Shown piece after piece: positions 1-8,084 of a stretch of DNA of 64,000 nt; within the stretch, counting starts at the first letter, position 1, and each line of letters opens with the position of its first letter. The DNA lies in contig JASJCL010000004.1 of the NCBI GenBank assembly GCA_030066015.1, positions 62,001-126,000 on the forward strand, written 5' to 3'. This DNA is from Desulfosarcinaceae bacterium (GTDB taxonomy: Bacteria > Desulfobacterota > Desulfobacteria > Desulfobacterales > Desulfosarcinaceae). A model generated the notes under the pieces. It did no database searches, was not told the DNA's origin, and saw only the letters and a program-made list of their open reading frames with translations. The translations under genes and the position numbers were made by a program.

Positions 1-1153
1 CAGTCATTGCGCTCAACTGACGGCTGACGACGGTGCGGGCGCCGAGTTGCACATCCAGGGTATCGTTGAAGATGGCACTGCCATTGGCGCGGATCAGCGT
101 TGCGCCTTTGACCGTCAACAGATCCCCCACCCGGGCCGCCACGTTGCCGGTAACCACGTCGAGATCTCCTCCGGGAACGCTGCTGCCGGCGTATACGGCG
201 GTGGCGGTGTAGGTGAAGCGAGGCCGACCGGTGGGCCGGATCACCAGCTCACCGACCGCCGTCGTCGCCGTGAGCGCCGGTTTTGCGTCGAGGACAGTCA
301 AGCCTTCCGCCCCCGCGTAGGACTCGCCGTCGATCTCGAAAACCGTATCCGCGTCGGTGGTCACCAGCAGGGTTCCGAAGGTCTCTTCTCCACCGGAGAG
401 GAGATGAATGAAGGGCCGAATGATGATGGTAAAGCGCTGATCTGCGGTATCGACCGATTTTAAGGGGCCGCGCACTCGGTGGGGTTTGGGGGCTTCGGCG
501 TCCACCTCGGCCAAGAGGACCGGCTGGACGGTCACCACAGGGGTCGCCCCGGTCATGTCCACATCATTGGAGGCCTGCAGATCGAAATCCAGCGTCAAAT
601 GCGCTGGCACACCGGGCAGAACGGTGAGTTTGGATCGATCTTCCAGGTGGACGGTCACCACCAACTCACCCGCTGGCTGGCCCTCAGCGTCGAGGATATC
701 GTCACCGCCGACGGCCACGGCATCCCCGTCGGCATCCTCCACCTGGATATCGGCGTCGCTGTAATCTAGCGTCAGCGTTGCCGCGGTGTATGTCCCCAGC
801 GGGACGCTGGCCGCGGTGAAGAATTCCGTCAGTTCAACATATTGACTGAAGTCAACCGTGGTGGATTCTCCTGTTGGCAAGGTTTCCACGACGGCACCGT
901 TGGCCCGCTCGAGCTGCAGGCTGACCACTTCGACGGTGTACGTCAGGAAGTCGCCGCTGGCGTCGGTGAGACCGATAATCACCTGGCCATTGTCGGCCGC
1001 TGACGTGGTGGTCTCATCTGCGGGCTCACAGGCGAGCAGCAGCAGGGCCGCGAATAAAACCACCAGCAGCGACCCATATGCCGATGGGATTCGTCGGGGG
1101 GGCAGAGAGCTGGGGGGATCGGCATGGGGGTGCTTTTCTGCGCATCGTACCAT
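1..1153 (-). CDS. DUF4382/DUF5666-type lipoprotein, 3' end outside window
   Basis: Probable surface or periplasmic lipoprotein of unknown function. The reading frame stays open from the ATG at 1153 to the window edge (384 codons), so the C-terminus is missing. The start is supported by a GGAGG eight bases upstream. A long arginine-containing n-region precedes a hydrophobic stretch and the lipobox LLLAC (Cys about residue 42). Residues about 55-200 (GQVIIGLTDASGDFLTYTVE onward) look like DUF4382, a beta-rich domain of secreted proteins. Residues about 230-300 (VRGPLKSVDTADQRFTIII) and the following block resemble DUF5666 repeats. The family assignment is from memory of the motif pattern. The frame was read by eye and is intact throughout. 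No partner genes are visible. Confidence 0.75.
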   Translation of the reverse strand, partial: MVRCAEKHPHADPPSSLPPRRIPSAYGSLLVVLFAALLLLACEPADETTTSAADNGQVIIGLTDASGDFLTYTVEVVSLQLERANGAVVETLPTGESTTVDFSQYVELTEFFTAASVPLGTYTAATLTLDYSDADIQVEDADGDAVAVGGDDILDAEGQPAGELVVTVHLEDRSKLTVLPGVPAHLTLDFDLQASNDVDMTGATPVVTVQPVLLAEVDAEAPKPHRVRGPLKSVDTADQRFTIIIRPFIHLLSGGEETFGTLLVTTDADTVFEIDGESYAGAEGLTVLDAKPALTATTAVGELVIRPTGRPRFTYTATAVYAGSSVPGGDLDVVTGNVAARVGDLLTVKGATLIRANGSAIFNDTLDVQLGARTVVSRQLSAMT

Positions 1154-1323
1154 GGTGTTTTCCTCCACTAATCGGGGTCGTTGGGGATTCGGCGGTGGTC
1201 CGTCATGTGGCGGCCCTCTCCGGCCAACCTTGACCCCTAAGACGGGTGAGCGGTAGGGAAAGTTTACAACATGCAGCAGGAGTGACGGCGGTGCTGAGAG
1301 ACGGGGGGCGTCTCGATATGTTG

Positions 1324-1752
1324 TCACTCCGCGCTATCTGATTTCGGATCTTCAGTGGGGAAAGGACCGGGCCCTGGTGGATCCAAGGTTTTATAAAAAT
1401 CCCGTGTGGACTTCACCAGCAGGAAGTAGCTGCTGCCCAGGAACAATATCGTCGTCAGCGCCGAGAAAAAGGCCGCGACGATGTTCGGCGTCGCTTTGGT
1501 GGCAAAGTAGAGCCCATATAAGCTGCAGTTGAAAATCGCCAGTGCGTTGGCGCACAGGCACAGCATGCGGGCCCAGTTTTTTATGCGCAGCAAAAAGAAA
1601 ATAACCAGCGCCCCGGCGATGGCGAAACGCATTAGAAATTCTGGTGCGTAGTATTGGTGCACCGACCAAAGAAAGGTGGCCCAGGCCCCCAGGAGGGAGT
1701 AGATGGCGAATCTAACCGTTTTGGGATAGGACTGGATGGAAAAAAGATCCAT
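1324..1752 (-). CDS. Small four-helix membrane protein, unknown function
   Basis: I do not recognise a family. The start is placed at the ATG of MDLFSIQ because an AGGAG lies seven bases upstream; an in-frame ATG 36 bases earlier has no such site. The 142-residue product has about four hydrophobic segments (VRFAIYSLLGAWATFLW, FLMRFAIAGALVIFFLL, MLCLCANALAIFNC and IVAAFFSALTTILFLGSS) joined by short loops. A polar, proline-rich tail follows (PPGPGPFPTEDPKSDSAE). It is probably an inner-membrane protein. It lies between two minus-strand genes, 89 bases downstream of the LysM gene, and may be cotranscribed with it. Confidence 0.6.
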   Translation of the reverse strand: MDLFSIQSYPKTVRFAIYSLLGAWATFLWSVHQYYAPEFLMRFAIAGALVIFFLLRIKNWARMLCLCANALAIFNCSLYGLYFATKATPNIVAAFFSALTTILFLGSSYFLLVKSTRDFYKTLDPPGPGPFPTEDPKSDSAE

Positions 1753-1841
1753 GGATTGCACTCCTGGTGGTGGGAAGGTGGACCCCATGTAAATGGTATT
1801 GACGAATCGGTGGCTGGATAGGGGTTAGCGGTTTCAGTGGG

Positions 1842-2561
1842 TCATGGTGTCACCCGCAGCCGCTGACCAGGTTTGATGACCGTGTCTGCAGGCAGATTGT
1901 TGATCCGGAGCAGTTCATCCACCTTGAGGCCATATTTGCGCCCGACGCTGTAAAGCGTATCGCCTTTTACGATCGTATGAAAGGTGGCGGGTGTTGCGGC
2001 CTTACTGGCCGTCGGCTTGGCGGGTTGCACGGCGCCGGATGATGCGGTGGCGCTGGTCTTGGCAGTGCTTTCGGTCGGACGGGGAGCAACCGTCGCGGCC
2101 CTGCTCTTCTCCAACTTCTCCACGCGTTTCTGGACGGCGGAGAGACTGGTGGCCAGATGATCCATCCGCAAGGATGTGGAGGCGTCGGTACGTTCGAAGC
2201 GCTCCTTAAATTGCTCAAAGGATTTGGCCTGCTCCCAGATGCGGGAGACATTTTCATCCACGCTGTCGAATTTGGCCAGCTGTTGTTCAAGCGCTTCGAT
2301 ACGGGTCTCTAACGCCAGGAGCTGTTCTTCTCCACCGGAGGGCTGTACACGGGGCAGAATCAAAATGATGATGAGGCCTAGTACCGCCACCGCGATAACG
2401 ACCCAGACGGAACTGCTCCGCGTGACGCCCGCCGCAAAATTGCGTTTGGCGGTATTCAATTCCGCGGCTTCATTCCATTCCGCGTTGGGGTCTCCATCGA
2501 AACCCTTTTCCACAGCAGGTTCGGATACACTCGTGGGGTCGTCCGAATCTCTCCATTTCAT
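1842..2561 (-). CDS. Membrane-anchored coiled-coil protein with C-terminal LysM
   Basis: Likely an envelope protein that binds peptidoglycan. Of 239 residues, the first 50 are polar and cytoplasmic. A single membrane helix follows (VWVVIAVAVLGLIIILILP, about 52-70), then a coiled coil (about 80-155, rich in Leu/Glu/Gln heptads), then an Ala/Thr/Lys-rich linker. One LysM domain ends the protein (about 192-238: HTIVKGDTLYSVGRKYGLKV ... LRINNLPADTVIKPGQRLRV). The orientation implied is N-in with the LysM in the periplasm. A promoter-like TTGCGG-N17-TATAAT lies about 100 bases upstream. LysM recognition is firm; the biological role is unknown. Confidence 0.8.
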   Translation of the reverse strand: MKWRDSDDPTSVSEPAVEKGFDGDPNAEWNEAAELNTAKRNFAAGVTRSSSVWVVIAVAVLGLIIILILPRVQPSGGEEQLLALETRIEALEQQLAKFDSVDENVSRIWEQAKSFEQFKERFERTDASTSLRMDHLATSLSAVQKRVEKLEKSRAATVAPRPTESTAKTSATASSGAVQPAKPTASKAATPATFHTIVKGDTLYSVGRKYGLKVDELLRINNLPADTVIKPGQRLRVTP

Positions 2562-2663
2562 GACACTACCTCGACGCTTCAGCGGGTTCGCACACTCCGG
2601 TGCGGTACGGACAGGTGAGGCCTAAACCGCACGCAGCTCTGGTGCGGTGCGATAACGGCACCG

Positions 2664-2692
2664 ATTATATACGTAAGCCCCTCTTTCCGCAA
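2664..2692 (-). promoter_or_regulatory. Sigma-70-like promoter for LysM gene
   Basis: On the minus strand TTGCGG (2692-2687) is followed after 17 bases by a perfect TATAAT (2669-2664). It would give a leader of about 95 bases before the ATG at 2561. Confidence 0.6.
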
Positions 2693-2837
2693 GGACAATT
2701 GAGACGGACACTTGTGAACCGCCCCATCCCGCCGATGGGGTGCGACGGTGTCCGCAGTGGCATCGTTCGCCCCCATAGGCGCTCCTCATCCCAAATCGCG
2801 ATGCCGACCATGGCAACCATCCGCTGGTCGGCACCCG

Positions 2838-2866
2838 TTGACCCGGCAGCCGAATTGGCATATACT
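2838..2866 (+). promoter_or_regulatory. Sigma-70-like promoter upstream of 2973
   Basis: TTGACC, 17-base spacer, TATACT. It points towards the small gene at 2973 and the aminopeptidase gene, with a leader of roughly 100 bases. Confidence 0.6.
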
Positions 2867-2972
2867 CCCCGCGGCAACTATCCGGAATTGCACTGCTATG
2901 TAGATGGCGTCGATCCGAGTCGCACCCTGTTGGCGGCGCCACTCCTTATCACCTGTGAACAGGACGGCCCCC

Positions 2973-3230
2973 ATGCCCACCCACTCTCACACCTTTGTCG
3001 AGAAGTACGATGGAATGGTAGGATTTGGGTTCAATCGCGAGACCGATGAACGGACGGTGATTTACTACCTGCAGAAATTTTCCGACGACGCCCTCATGCA
3101 AGCGATGGTCGGCCGAATGACGGACGCGGAGCTGTGCCAAATCTTCGACCTGCTCTCCGATCTTCTTCGGCGCCACCTTTCCGAATCGGAATACCACCGC
3201 CTTTTTCTCAAAGCGTCGCACCACCACTGA
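2973..3230 (+). CDS. Small conserved-looking cytoplasmic protein (85 aa)
   Basis: Family not recognised. The start is taken at the ATG of MPTHSHTFVEKYDGMVGFGF, with AGGA eight bases before it. An upstream in-frame ATG at 2904 would add a basic, unconserved-looking stretch and lies just behind the predicted promoter. The protein is soluble and acidic in the middle (SDDALMQAMVGRMTDAELCQ), probably helical, and ends in SHHH. It is 35 bases upstream of the aminopeptidase gene and probably cotranscribed with it. Confidence 0.6.
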   Translation: MPTHSHTFVEKYDGMVGFGFNRETDERTVIYYLQKFSDDALMQAMVGRMTDAELCQIFDLLSDLLRRHLSESEYHRLFLKASHHH

Positions 3231-3265
3231 TCGCCCGCGGCAACAACCGCTGAAGGAGGAATCCA

Positions 3266-4465
3266 ATGCTCAACGAAAAACAGCTGCAGCGCTATGCCGA
3301 CGTCATGCTGTGGGGGTTAACCACTGCCCGCAGCCGGCGTTTCAAAAAAAACGACATCGTTCAAGTGCGCTTCAATCTGCCGGCCTTACGCCTGGCGGAA
3401 CTACTCCATGAGCGAATACTGGAGAGGGGACTCAATCCGGTTATGCGCTTCAGCCCAACGCCGACCATGGAACGCAATTTCTTTCATTTGGCGAAACCCA
3501 AGCAATTGGTCTTTCAGCCGCCGGGAGCGATCCCGCTGTACGAGAACCTCAATGGAAGCATTTTCTTGCATGCGCCCGAATCCATCACCCATCTCAGCGA
3601 CGTCGACCCGAAGAAGATTGCCCGTTTTACCATCTCGCGCAAGCCATTGCGGGATATTCTTGACAAGCGGGATGCGGCCGGTCTCTTTGGTTGGACCCTC
3701 TGCATGCTGCCCACATCCGAGTTGGCCCAGCACGCCAAAATGGGGTTGGATGCCTACACCGGGCAGGTGATCAAAGCCTGCTTTCTCAACCGCAAAGAAC
3801 CGGTGAAACAGTGGGAGGAGATCTTCAAAAAAGCGGCGACCCTCAAGCGCTGGCTCAACCGAATGCGGGTCAAGCACTACCATGTGGAAAGCCCCCATAT
3901 CGACCTGGAGGTGACGCCTGGTGAAAAACGGCGTTGGATCGGCATATCCGGCCACAACATCCCCAGTTTCGAGCTCTTCTTGTCACCGGACTGGCGCGGC
4001 ACCCGGGGCCACTATTACGCCAACCAGCCATCCTACCGCAGCGGCAACTATGTGGAGGGGGTCTACCTCGAGTTTGACAACGGGCGCGTCAAACGGGTTC
4101 AGGCCGAAACCGGGGAGGCCTTCGTGAAACAACAGCTCAACATGGACACCGGTGCCAGCCAGTTGGGAGAATTCTCCCTTACCGACAAGCGCTTCTCCAA
4201 AATCGACCGGTTCATGGCCAACACTTTGTATGATGAAAATTTTGGTGGGCGGCAGGGCAATTGCCACGTGGCGGTCGGGTCCAGCTACGCAGACACCTAT
4301 AGCGGCGATCCAGCCGAGCTGACCCGTGACCGCAAGGCGGATCTGGGCTTCAATGATTCCGCCCTGCACTGGGATTTGGTGAACACGGAGAAAAAGCGGG
4401 TGAGCGCCCATTTGAGCAATGGAAATGTGGTCACCATCTACGAGAACGGGCAGTTCACCTATTGA
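3266..4465 (+). CDS. M29-family (aminopeptidase T/PepS-like) metallopeptidase
   Basis: Predicted metal-dependent aminopeptidase that removes N-terminal residues from peptides in the cytoplasm. Its 399 residues match the usual length of the M29 family. The region EVTPGEKRRWIGISGHNIPS, followed by a segment with GTRGHYYANQPSYRSGNYVEG, corresponds to the C-terminal metal-binding half. The late stretch GRQGNCHVAVGSSYADTYSG matches the glycine-rich active-site region where a His and Asp/Glu bind metals. The start is well supported by GAAGGAGGAATCC directly before the ATG. A perfect 18-bp hairpin follows the stop codon. Family membership is inferred from length and motif order; substrate preference is unknown. 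Confidence 0.75.
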   Translation: MLNEKQLQRYADVMLWGLTTARSRRFKKNDIVQVRFNLPALRLAELLHERILERGLNPVMRFSPTPTMERNFFHLAKPKQLVFQPPGAIPLYENLNGSIFLHAPESITHLSDVDPKKIARFTISRKPLRDILDKRDAAGLFGWTLCMLPTSELAQHAKMGLDAYTGQVIKACFLNRKEPVKQWEEIFKKAATLKRWLNRMRVKHYHVESPHIDLEVTPGEKRRWIGISGHNIPSFELFLSPDWRGTRGHYYANQPSYRSGNYVEGVYLEFDNGRVKRVQAETGEAFVKQQLNMDTGASQLGEFSLTDKRFSKIDRFMANTLYDENFGGRQGNCHVAVGSSYADTYSGDPAELTRDRKADLGFNDSALHWDLVNTEKKRVSAHLSNGNVVTIYENGQFTY

Positions 4466-4470
4466 TCCGA

Positions 4471-4516
4471 TGCCCCCAAGCCGGCAGCTGCTGGAGCGGC
4501 TGCCGGCTTGGGGGCA
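4471..4516 (+). terminator. Perfect 18-bp inverted repeat after aminopeptidase gene
   Basis: TGCCCCCAAGCCGGCAGC is complementary to 4499-4516 across a 10-base loop. It starts six bases after the stop codon and has no T-tract. It may act as a terminator or mRNA-stabilising hairpin in both directions, since the next gene converges on it. Confidence 0.6.
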
Positions 4517-4537
4517 CTATCCGGCCTTACGAAGCTC

Positions 4538-4738
4538 TCACGTCCCGGCGCGGCCATCGTCGCAGGGTTCGCCAATTTGATCCATACGGGAATGTTCGGC
4601 CGTGGTGGAAGTCGTGCAGACCGGCATCTCCTCCGCCTTCACCATGGGCGTGTCGCAACACTCCGGCGATGTTGCGTCGGCCGCCGATTTCGTCGTTTCA
4701 CCGCACACTTCACAGTTCCAGATGCACTTGTCGTCCAT
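4538..4738 (-). CDS. Small zinc-ribbon/rubredoxin-like protein (66 aa)
   Basis: Predicted small metal-binding protein. The start is the ATG with AAAGGAG five bases upstream; a GTG immediately before it is the alternative. The sequence carries CIWNCEVCGETTKS near the N-terminus and a paired cysteine motif SPECCDTPMVK, i.e. two knuckles that could hold Zn or Fe in a desulfoferrodoxin-N or rubredoxin-like ribbon. The C-terminal third is polar and probably disordered. Function unknown. Confidence 0.65.
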   Translation of the reverse strand: MDDKCIWNCEVCGETTKSAADATSPECCDTPMVKAEEMPVCTTSTTAEHSRMDQIGEPCDDGRAGT

Positions 4739-4934
4739 CACCTCTCCTTTGCCGCAGGCGATGCTCCGCCATCCGGCGATCTCGTTTTTAATATCTTGTT
4801 ATTTATTCGAAAAGAATAATCAGAGCGTAAAATCCTGTCAAGACGATCACCGCAGTTCGCCCCAATCGACGGGGACCTTGGAAGGGTAGCGGGGGGAAGG
4901 GAAGCGGAGGGCTGCACCCGATGGCGATGCTGTC

Positions 4935-5288
4935 CTAATTGGCGCCGGGGACCAGTGCCCGGGCTGTATCGATAAGGGTTTGGATGTGGAACGGCTTGGG
5001 CAAGACGCGATCGAAAGCGCTGTCCTTCAGGAGCCAGGGGGTACCCGATATGCCGATCACCGGTGTGGTCCCGCGTTCAGAGGCCCGTATGGAGCGGACC
5101 ACTTGATGCCCATCAGTCCCCGGCATGCGAATATCCGTGATCACCAGATCGTAGTTGCCGCCCTTGAATTTGCGCAAGCCGTCCTCTCCGGCCAGGGCGG
5201 TGTCCACATTGAACGCCTCCTGGCTGAGGGCCTGCTGAACGAGACTGACCACCATCTGTTCATCGTCGATGACCAAAACCTTGGACAC
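4935..5288 (-). CDS. Stand-alone response-regulator receiver domain
   Basis: A single CheY-like receiver of 117 residues with no output domain. The acidic pair is in VIDDEQ (residues about 7-9), the phospho-acceptor Asp is in LVITDIRMPG (about 54), the Ser/Thr is in ISGTP, and the conserved Lys is in LPKPF. The start is set at a GTG (VSKVLVIDD), preceded by GGAG with an 8-base spacer. The longer frame to 5417 adds an unrelated basic stretch. No kinase is adjacent, so it is probably an orphan phosphorelay element. A weak TTGTTC-N17-TATACC lies just upstream on the minus strand. Confidence 0.85.
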   Translation of the reverse strand: MSKVLVIDDEQMVVSLVQQALSQEAFNVDTALAGEDGLRKFKGGNYDLVITDIRMPGTDGHQVVRSIRASERGTTPVIGISGTPWLLKDSAFDRVLPKPFHIQTLIDTARALVPGAN

Positions 5289-5707
5289 AGATCTCACTCC
5301 ACTACCAAAATCGCGGTATATTCGTATTGAGCTTGCGGAACAAAGCAGATGAGGGATATCTTGGTCCACCCTACAAGGGCACCCGCGCACTCTACGCAAG
5401 GGTCGCAATAGCGTCAAATTTCATCATCGCCGGTTGCCACTCGGCCATCCAGTCCACCGCGATCAATCATACATCCTATTGATTTTATATTTATTTTTGG
5501 ATTTGCAGGGGCAATCTCCGAGGAAGGTGTCTCAAGAAAAGCCCTCCGCCAACACACCCGTTTTCATTACCAATCGAGATCTCTCCGAGAGTTATCGACA
5601 CCGCACAACGATACGAGAAAACTTTATTTTTCTCTGATTTTCGGCTTTTTTCAGCCCCTGACATGCAAGTGGTCGGTCCTGGGGGGATGGGGCACTCGGG
5701 GCAGGCG
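5289..5707. other. Intergenic region with AT-rich core
   Basis: About 420 bases between two minus-strand genes. The part 5460-5660 is clearly more AT-rich than its surroundings and includes GAGAAAA and TTTTCTC arms (about 5615-5637) that could form a weak hairpin. No RNA gene or credible coding frame was recognised. It probably holds the 3' end of the nuclease transcript and the promoter of the receiver gene. Confidence 0.5.
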
Positions 5708-6205
5708 TTACATCTTGTACTTGCCGAAATCCTCCGGCGACAGATCGTTGAGATACTCGGCCCATTTTTTGCCGGCACTGCTCTTGTCGTGTACCTCGAC
5801 TTTGGGTTCGCTCACGCGAGCCTTCTCGATCACGGCACTGTCTACGTAGATGGGGGCATCAAAGCGCAAGGCGATGGCGATGGCGTCACTGGGACGCGCA
5901 TCCATGGTGAAAACCTGCTCATCGGAGGCAAAATAGATCAAGGCGTAGAAGGTGTTGTCCTTGAGATCGCAAACCTCGATTTTAACCACCTCCATCTCCA
6001 TTGTCTGGACGAAATTCTTGAAGAGGTCATGGGTCATGGGCCGCTCGAAATCGATATTCTGCAGCGCCGCGGCAATGGCGGTTGCCTCTAGCAGCCCAAT
6101 CCAGATGGGGACCGTCTCTTCTCCCTCATCGGTCTTGAGGAGGATGATGGGCGTATTGGATGCCGGATCGATGGTCAACCCGGCGATGGAGACTTTCTGA
6201 CGCAT
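5708..6205 (-). CDS. Bifunctional nuclease family protein (DUF151)
   Basis: Member of the BFN/DUF151 family. Plant relatives have DNase/RNase activity; bacterial roles are poorly defined. The core is visible as SNTPIILLKTDEGEETVPIW, then IGLLEATAIAAALQ, RPMTHDLFKNFV, and the C-terminal signature DARPSDAIAIALRFDAPIYV. The length of 165 residues is typical. The start at MRQKVSIAGL is chosen because CGGAGG lies nine bases upstream; the longer frame adds a low-complexity basic stretch. It sits 148 bases downstream of miaB on the same strand, an arrangement I recall from Geobacter relatives, so the two may be cotranscribed. Confidence 0.88.
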   Translation of the reverse strand: MRQKVSIAGLTIDPASNTPIILLKTDEGEETVPIWIGLLEATAIAAALQNIDFERPMTHDLFKNFVQTMEMEVVKIEVCDLKDNTFYALIYFASDEQVFTMDARPSDAIAIALRFDAPIYVDSAVIEKARVSEPKVEVHDKSSAGKKWAEYLNDLSPEDFGKYKM

Positions 6206-6353
6206 GGCTGTGGACCTCCGTGGGTTGGTTCCGGCGGGCAGCGTGGCGCCGCCCTTTGGTCGGTCGCCGGCCCGATTTATTCGCATTTAATCGAGATCGG
6301 TGGCGCCCCATGAGACCCGCAGGGTGGTGGCGCAGGCCTTCGGCGAAATGGAT

Positions 6354-7736
6354 TCAGCGCCTCGGCGCGATCTCGCCCCAGAGGGAATGGGCCAAGGCTT
6401 TTTTAATGATAACATCGACCGTTGAGCCGGTCAAATTTCGCCGCTCCCCGGAACCCTCATCGACGCCGGCGAAATTGACGATCTTGTTGCCGTCGGTGCG
6501 ACCCATCCATTGCACCGGTAAACGCGCACCAACGCCGCCGCTGGCGGCATGGTCTTGCTTGCTGCGACCCTCAACGAGGACCGTCACGGTCTGCCCCACC
6601 AGCGCACGATGGCGGCGACGGGTATGGGCCTCTTGCTGGCTCAGGACTTGTTGGAGACGATCGCGCTTCACCGTTTCGGCAACCTTTTCTGGCAAACGGG
6701 TGGCGGCGGCATTGGGTCGATCCGAATACATGAACACGAAGAGGCCGTCAAAACCGACCGCATCAATGAGGGATTGCGTGGCCTGAAAATCTGCTTCATC
6801 CTCTCCGGGAAAGCCGACAATGATATCCGATGTGATGGCGATGGTGGGACAATAGGTGCGAAGCTGCGCTACCCGATCCAGGTATACCGAGCGGGTGTAT
6901 TGGCGGTTCATCCCTTTCAGGATCGTGTCTGAACCCGACTGAACGGGTAGATGAATGTGATCACAGAGCTTAGAGAGGTCGCGAAAGGCGCACATCAGCG
7001 GTTCCGAGAGATCTTTGGGATGGGAGGTGGTGAACCGAATCCGGGTCAGCCCATCGATGGCATTGATCTGAGCGAGAAGTTCGGGAAAGTCGCTGATGCC
7101 CTCCTTCTCTCCATAGCTGTTGACATTCTGCCCCAGGAGGGTCACTTCGCGGACCCCGCCCGCCACCAGGCCTTCGATCTCGCTGATGATCTCCGACGCG
7201 GACCGGCTGGCTTCGCGCCCGCGAACATGGGGCACCACACAATAGGTGCAGTAATTGTCGCAGCCCCGCATGATGGTAACGAAGGCGCTGACGGGACTGG
7301 GTGTCGCGATGGTGGGAAGGAATTCATGGGCATCGATACCCTCCACCTGGGTGGTATCCACAATGCGGCAGCGACGCTGGGCCACCTGACGGACCATATC
7401 GGGGAGACGGCTGACCGCATGGGTGCCAAAGACGATATCCACGTGGGGCACCCGACGGAGAATACGTTCACCCTCTTGCTGGGCCACACAACCGCCGATG
7501 GCGATGATCAGTCCGGGACGGCGGGCCTTTGCGGTGGCCAGACGTCCCAGGAAGCTAAAGGCCTTCTGCTCGGCTTTGGCCCGAATCGTACAGGTGTTGG
7601 CGATGATCAGATCCGCCGTATCGATATCTTCGGTCGGCGTGTAACCATCGGACGCTAAAAACGCGGTCATCTGCTGCGAGTCGTAGACATTCATCTGACA
7701 GCCGATGGTGTAAATAAAGACGTGTTTGCTTTGCAT
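6354..7736 (-). CDS. miaB: tRNA-2-methylthio-N6-dimethylallyladenosine synthase MiaB
   Basis: Radical SAM methylthiotransferase that converts i6A37 to ms2i6A37 in tRNAs reading UNN codons. The N-terminal UPF0004 domain supplies its three cluster cysteines in YTIGCQMN, ANTCTIR and IGGCVAQQEG (residues about 12, 49, 83). The radical SAM motif is RGCDNYCTYCVVP (about 156-168). A TRAM domain forms the C-terminus (VGQTVTVLVEG onward). The 460-residue length is normal. The start MQSKHVFIYTIGC is preferred over an upstream in-frame codon because the family begins at this point. The spacing and motif identities distinguish MiaB from MtaB and RimO. Confidence 0.95.
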   Translation of the reverse strand: MQSKHVFIYTIGCQMNVYDSQQMTAFLASDGYTPTEDIDTADLIIANTCTIRAKAEQKAFSFLGRLATAKARRPGLIIAIGGCVAQQEGERILRRVPHVDIVFGTHAVSRLPDMVRQVAQRRCRIVDTTQVEGIDAHEFLPTIATPSPVSAFVTIMRGCDNYCTYCVVPHVRGREASRSASEIISEIEGLVAGGVREVTLLGQNVNSYGEKEGISDFPELLAQINAIDGLTRIRFTTSHPKDLSEPLMCAFRDLSKLCDHIHLPVQSGSDTILKGMNRQYTRSVYLDRVAQLRTYCPTIAITSDIIVGFPGEDEADFQATQSLIDAVGFDGLFVFMYSDRPNAAATRLPEKVAETVKRDRLQQVLSQQEAHTRRRHRALVGQTVTVLVEGRSKQDHAASGGVGARLPVQWMGRTDGNKIVNFAGVDEGSGERRNLTGSTVDVIIKKALAHSLWGEIAPRR

Positions 7737-7794
7737 GAACGATAGCTTTCGTGGGTGCGTCCGATGGGCTCGGGTCGCCATGCACCAAGGGTGT

Positions 7795-8007
7795 TCAGGC
7801 CATGGGATGGATAAGGATTTCGCGGCCGAGATCCGCCATCAGCGCCTCGACCGTCGCTTCGCAGCCTGGCGGGACCCGCAGTTCGATGATGCCCTGGTGG
7901 GGGTCCAGAGTGGTGACCAATGCGAGGTTGTCATAACTCTCGACGATAAATTTAAGGTAGGCGATCTGGCGCCGATCCACGCGATAACGCCAACACTGCG
8001 CCTTCAT
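7795..8007 (-). CDS. DUF4911 domain protein
   Basis: A 70-residue protein with the pattern RQIAYLKFIVESYDNLALVT ... TLDPHQGIIELRVPPGCE. I recall this from the DUF4911 family of small deltaproteobacterial and Firmicutes proteins, where the domain may bind a ligand or regulate; no function is established. The start is the internal ATG of MKAQCWRYRV with GGAG about eight bases upstream. It is 58 bases upstream of miaB on the same strand and diverges from recJ. Confidence 0.7.
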   Translation of the reverse strand: MKAQCWRYRVDRRQIAYLKFIVESYDNLALVTTLDPHQGIIELRVPPGCEATVEALMADLGREILIHPMA

Positions 8008-8084
8008 CAAGCACTCTCCAACAGCCCGCATGGGGACCCGCTTTTCTTCTTGTTCGCACTGCCGGAATAAGATATGCCCCCTCT

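Larger units (their letters stand above)
2562..2972. other. Divergent intergenic region, two candidate promoters
   Basis: About 410 bases between the divergent LysM gene and the small gene at 2973. It contains one sigma-70-like promoter on each strand (listed separately). Short copies of GTGCGGT recur around 2598-2650. Short reading frames here overlap on both strands and have neither ribosome sites nor recognisable products. Confidence 0.6.

Noticed and set aside
5615-5637. GAGAAAA/TTTTCTC inverted repeat as a terminator
   Set aside because: The stem is AT-only and too weak, and no T-tract is positioned after it on either strand.
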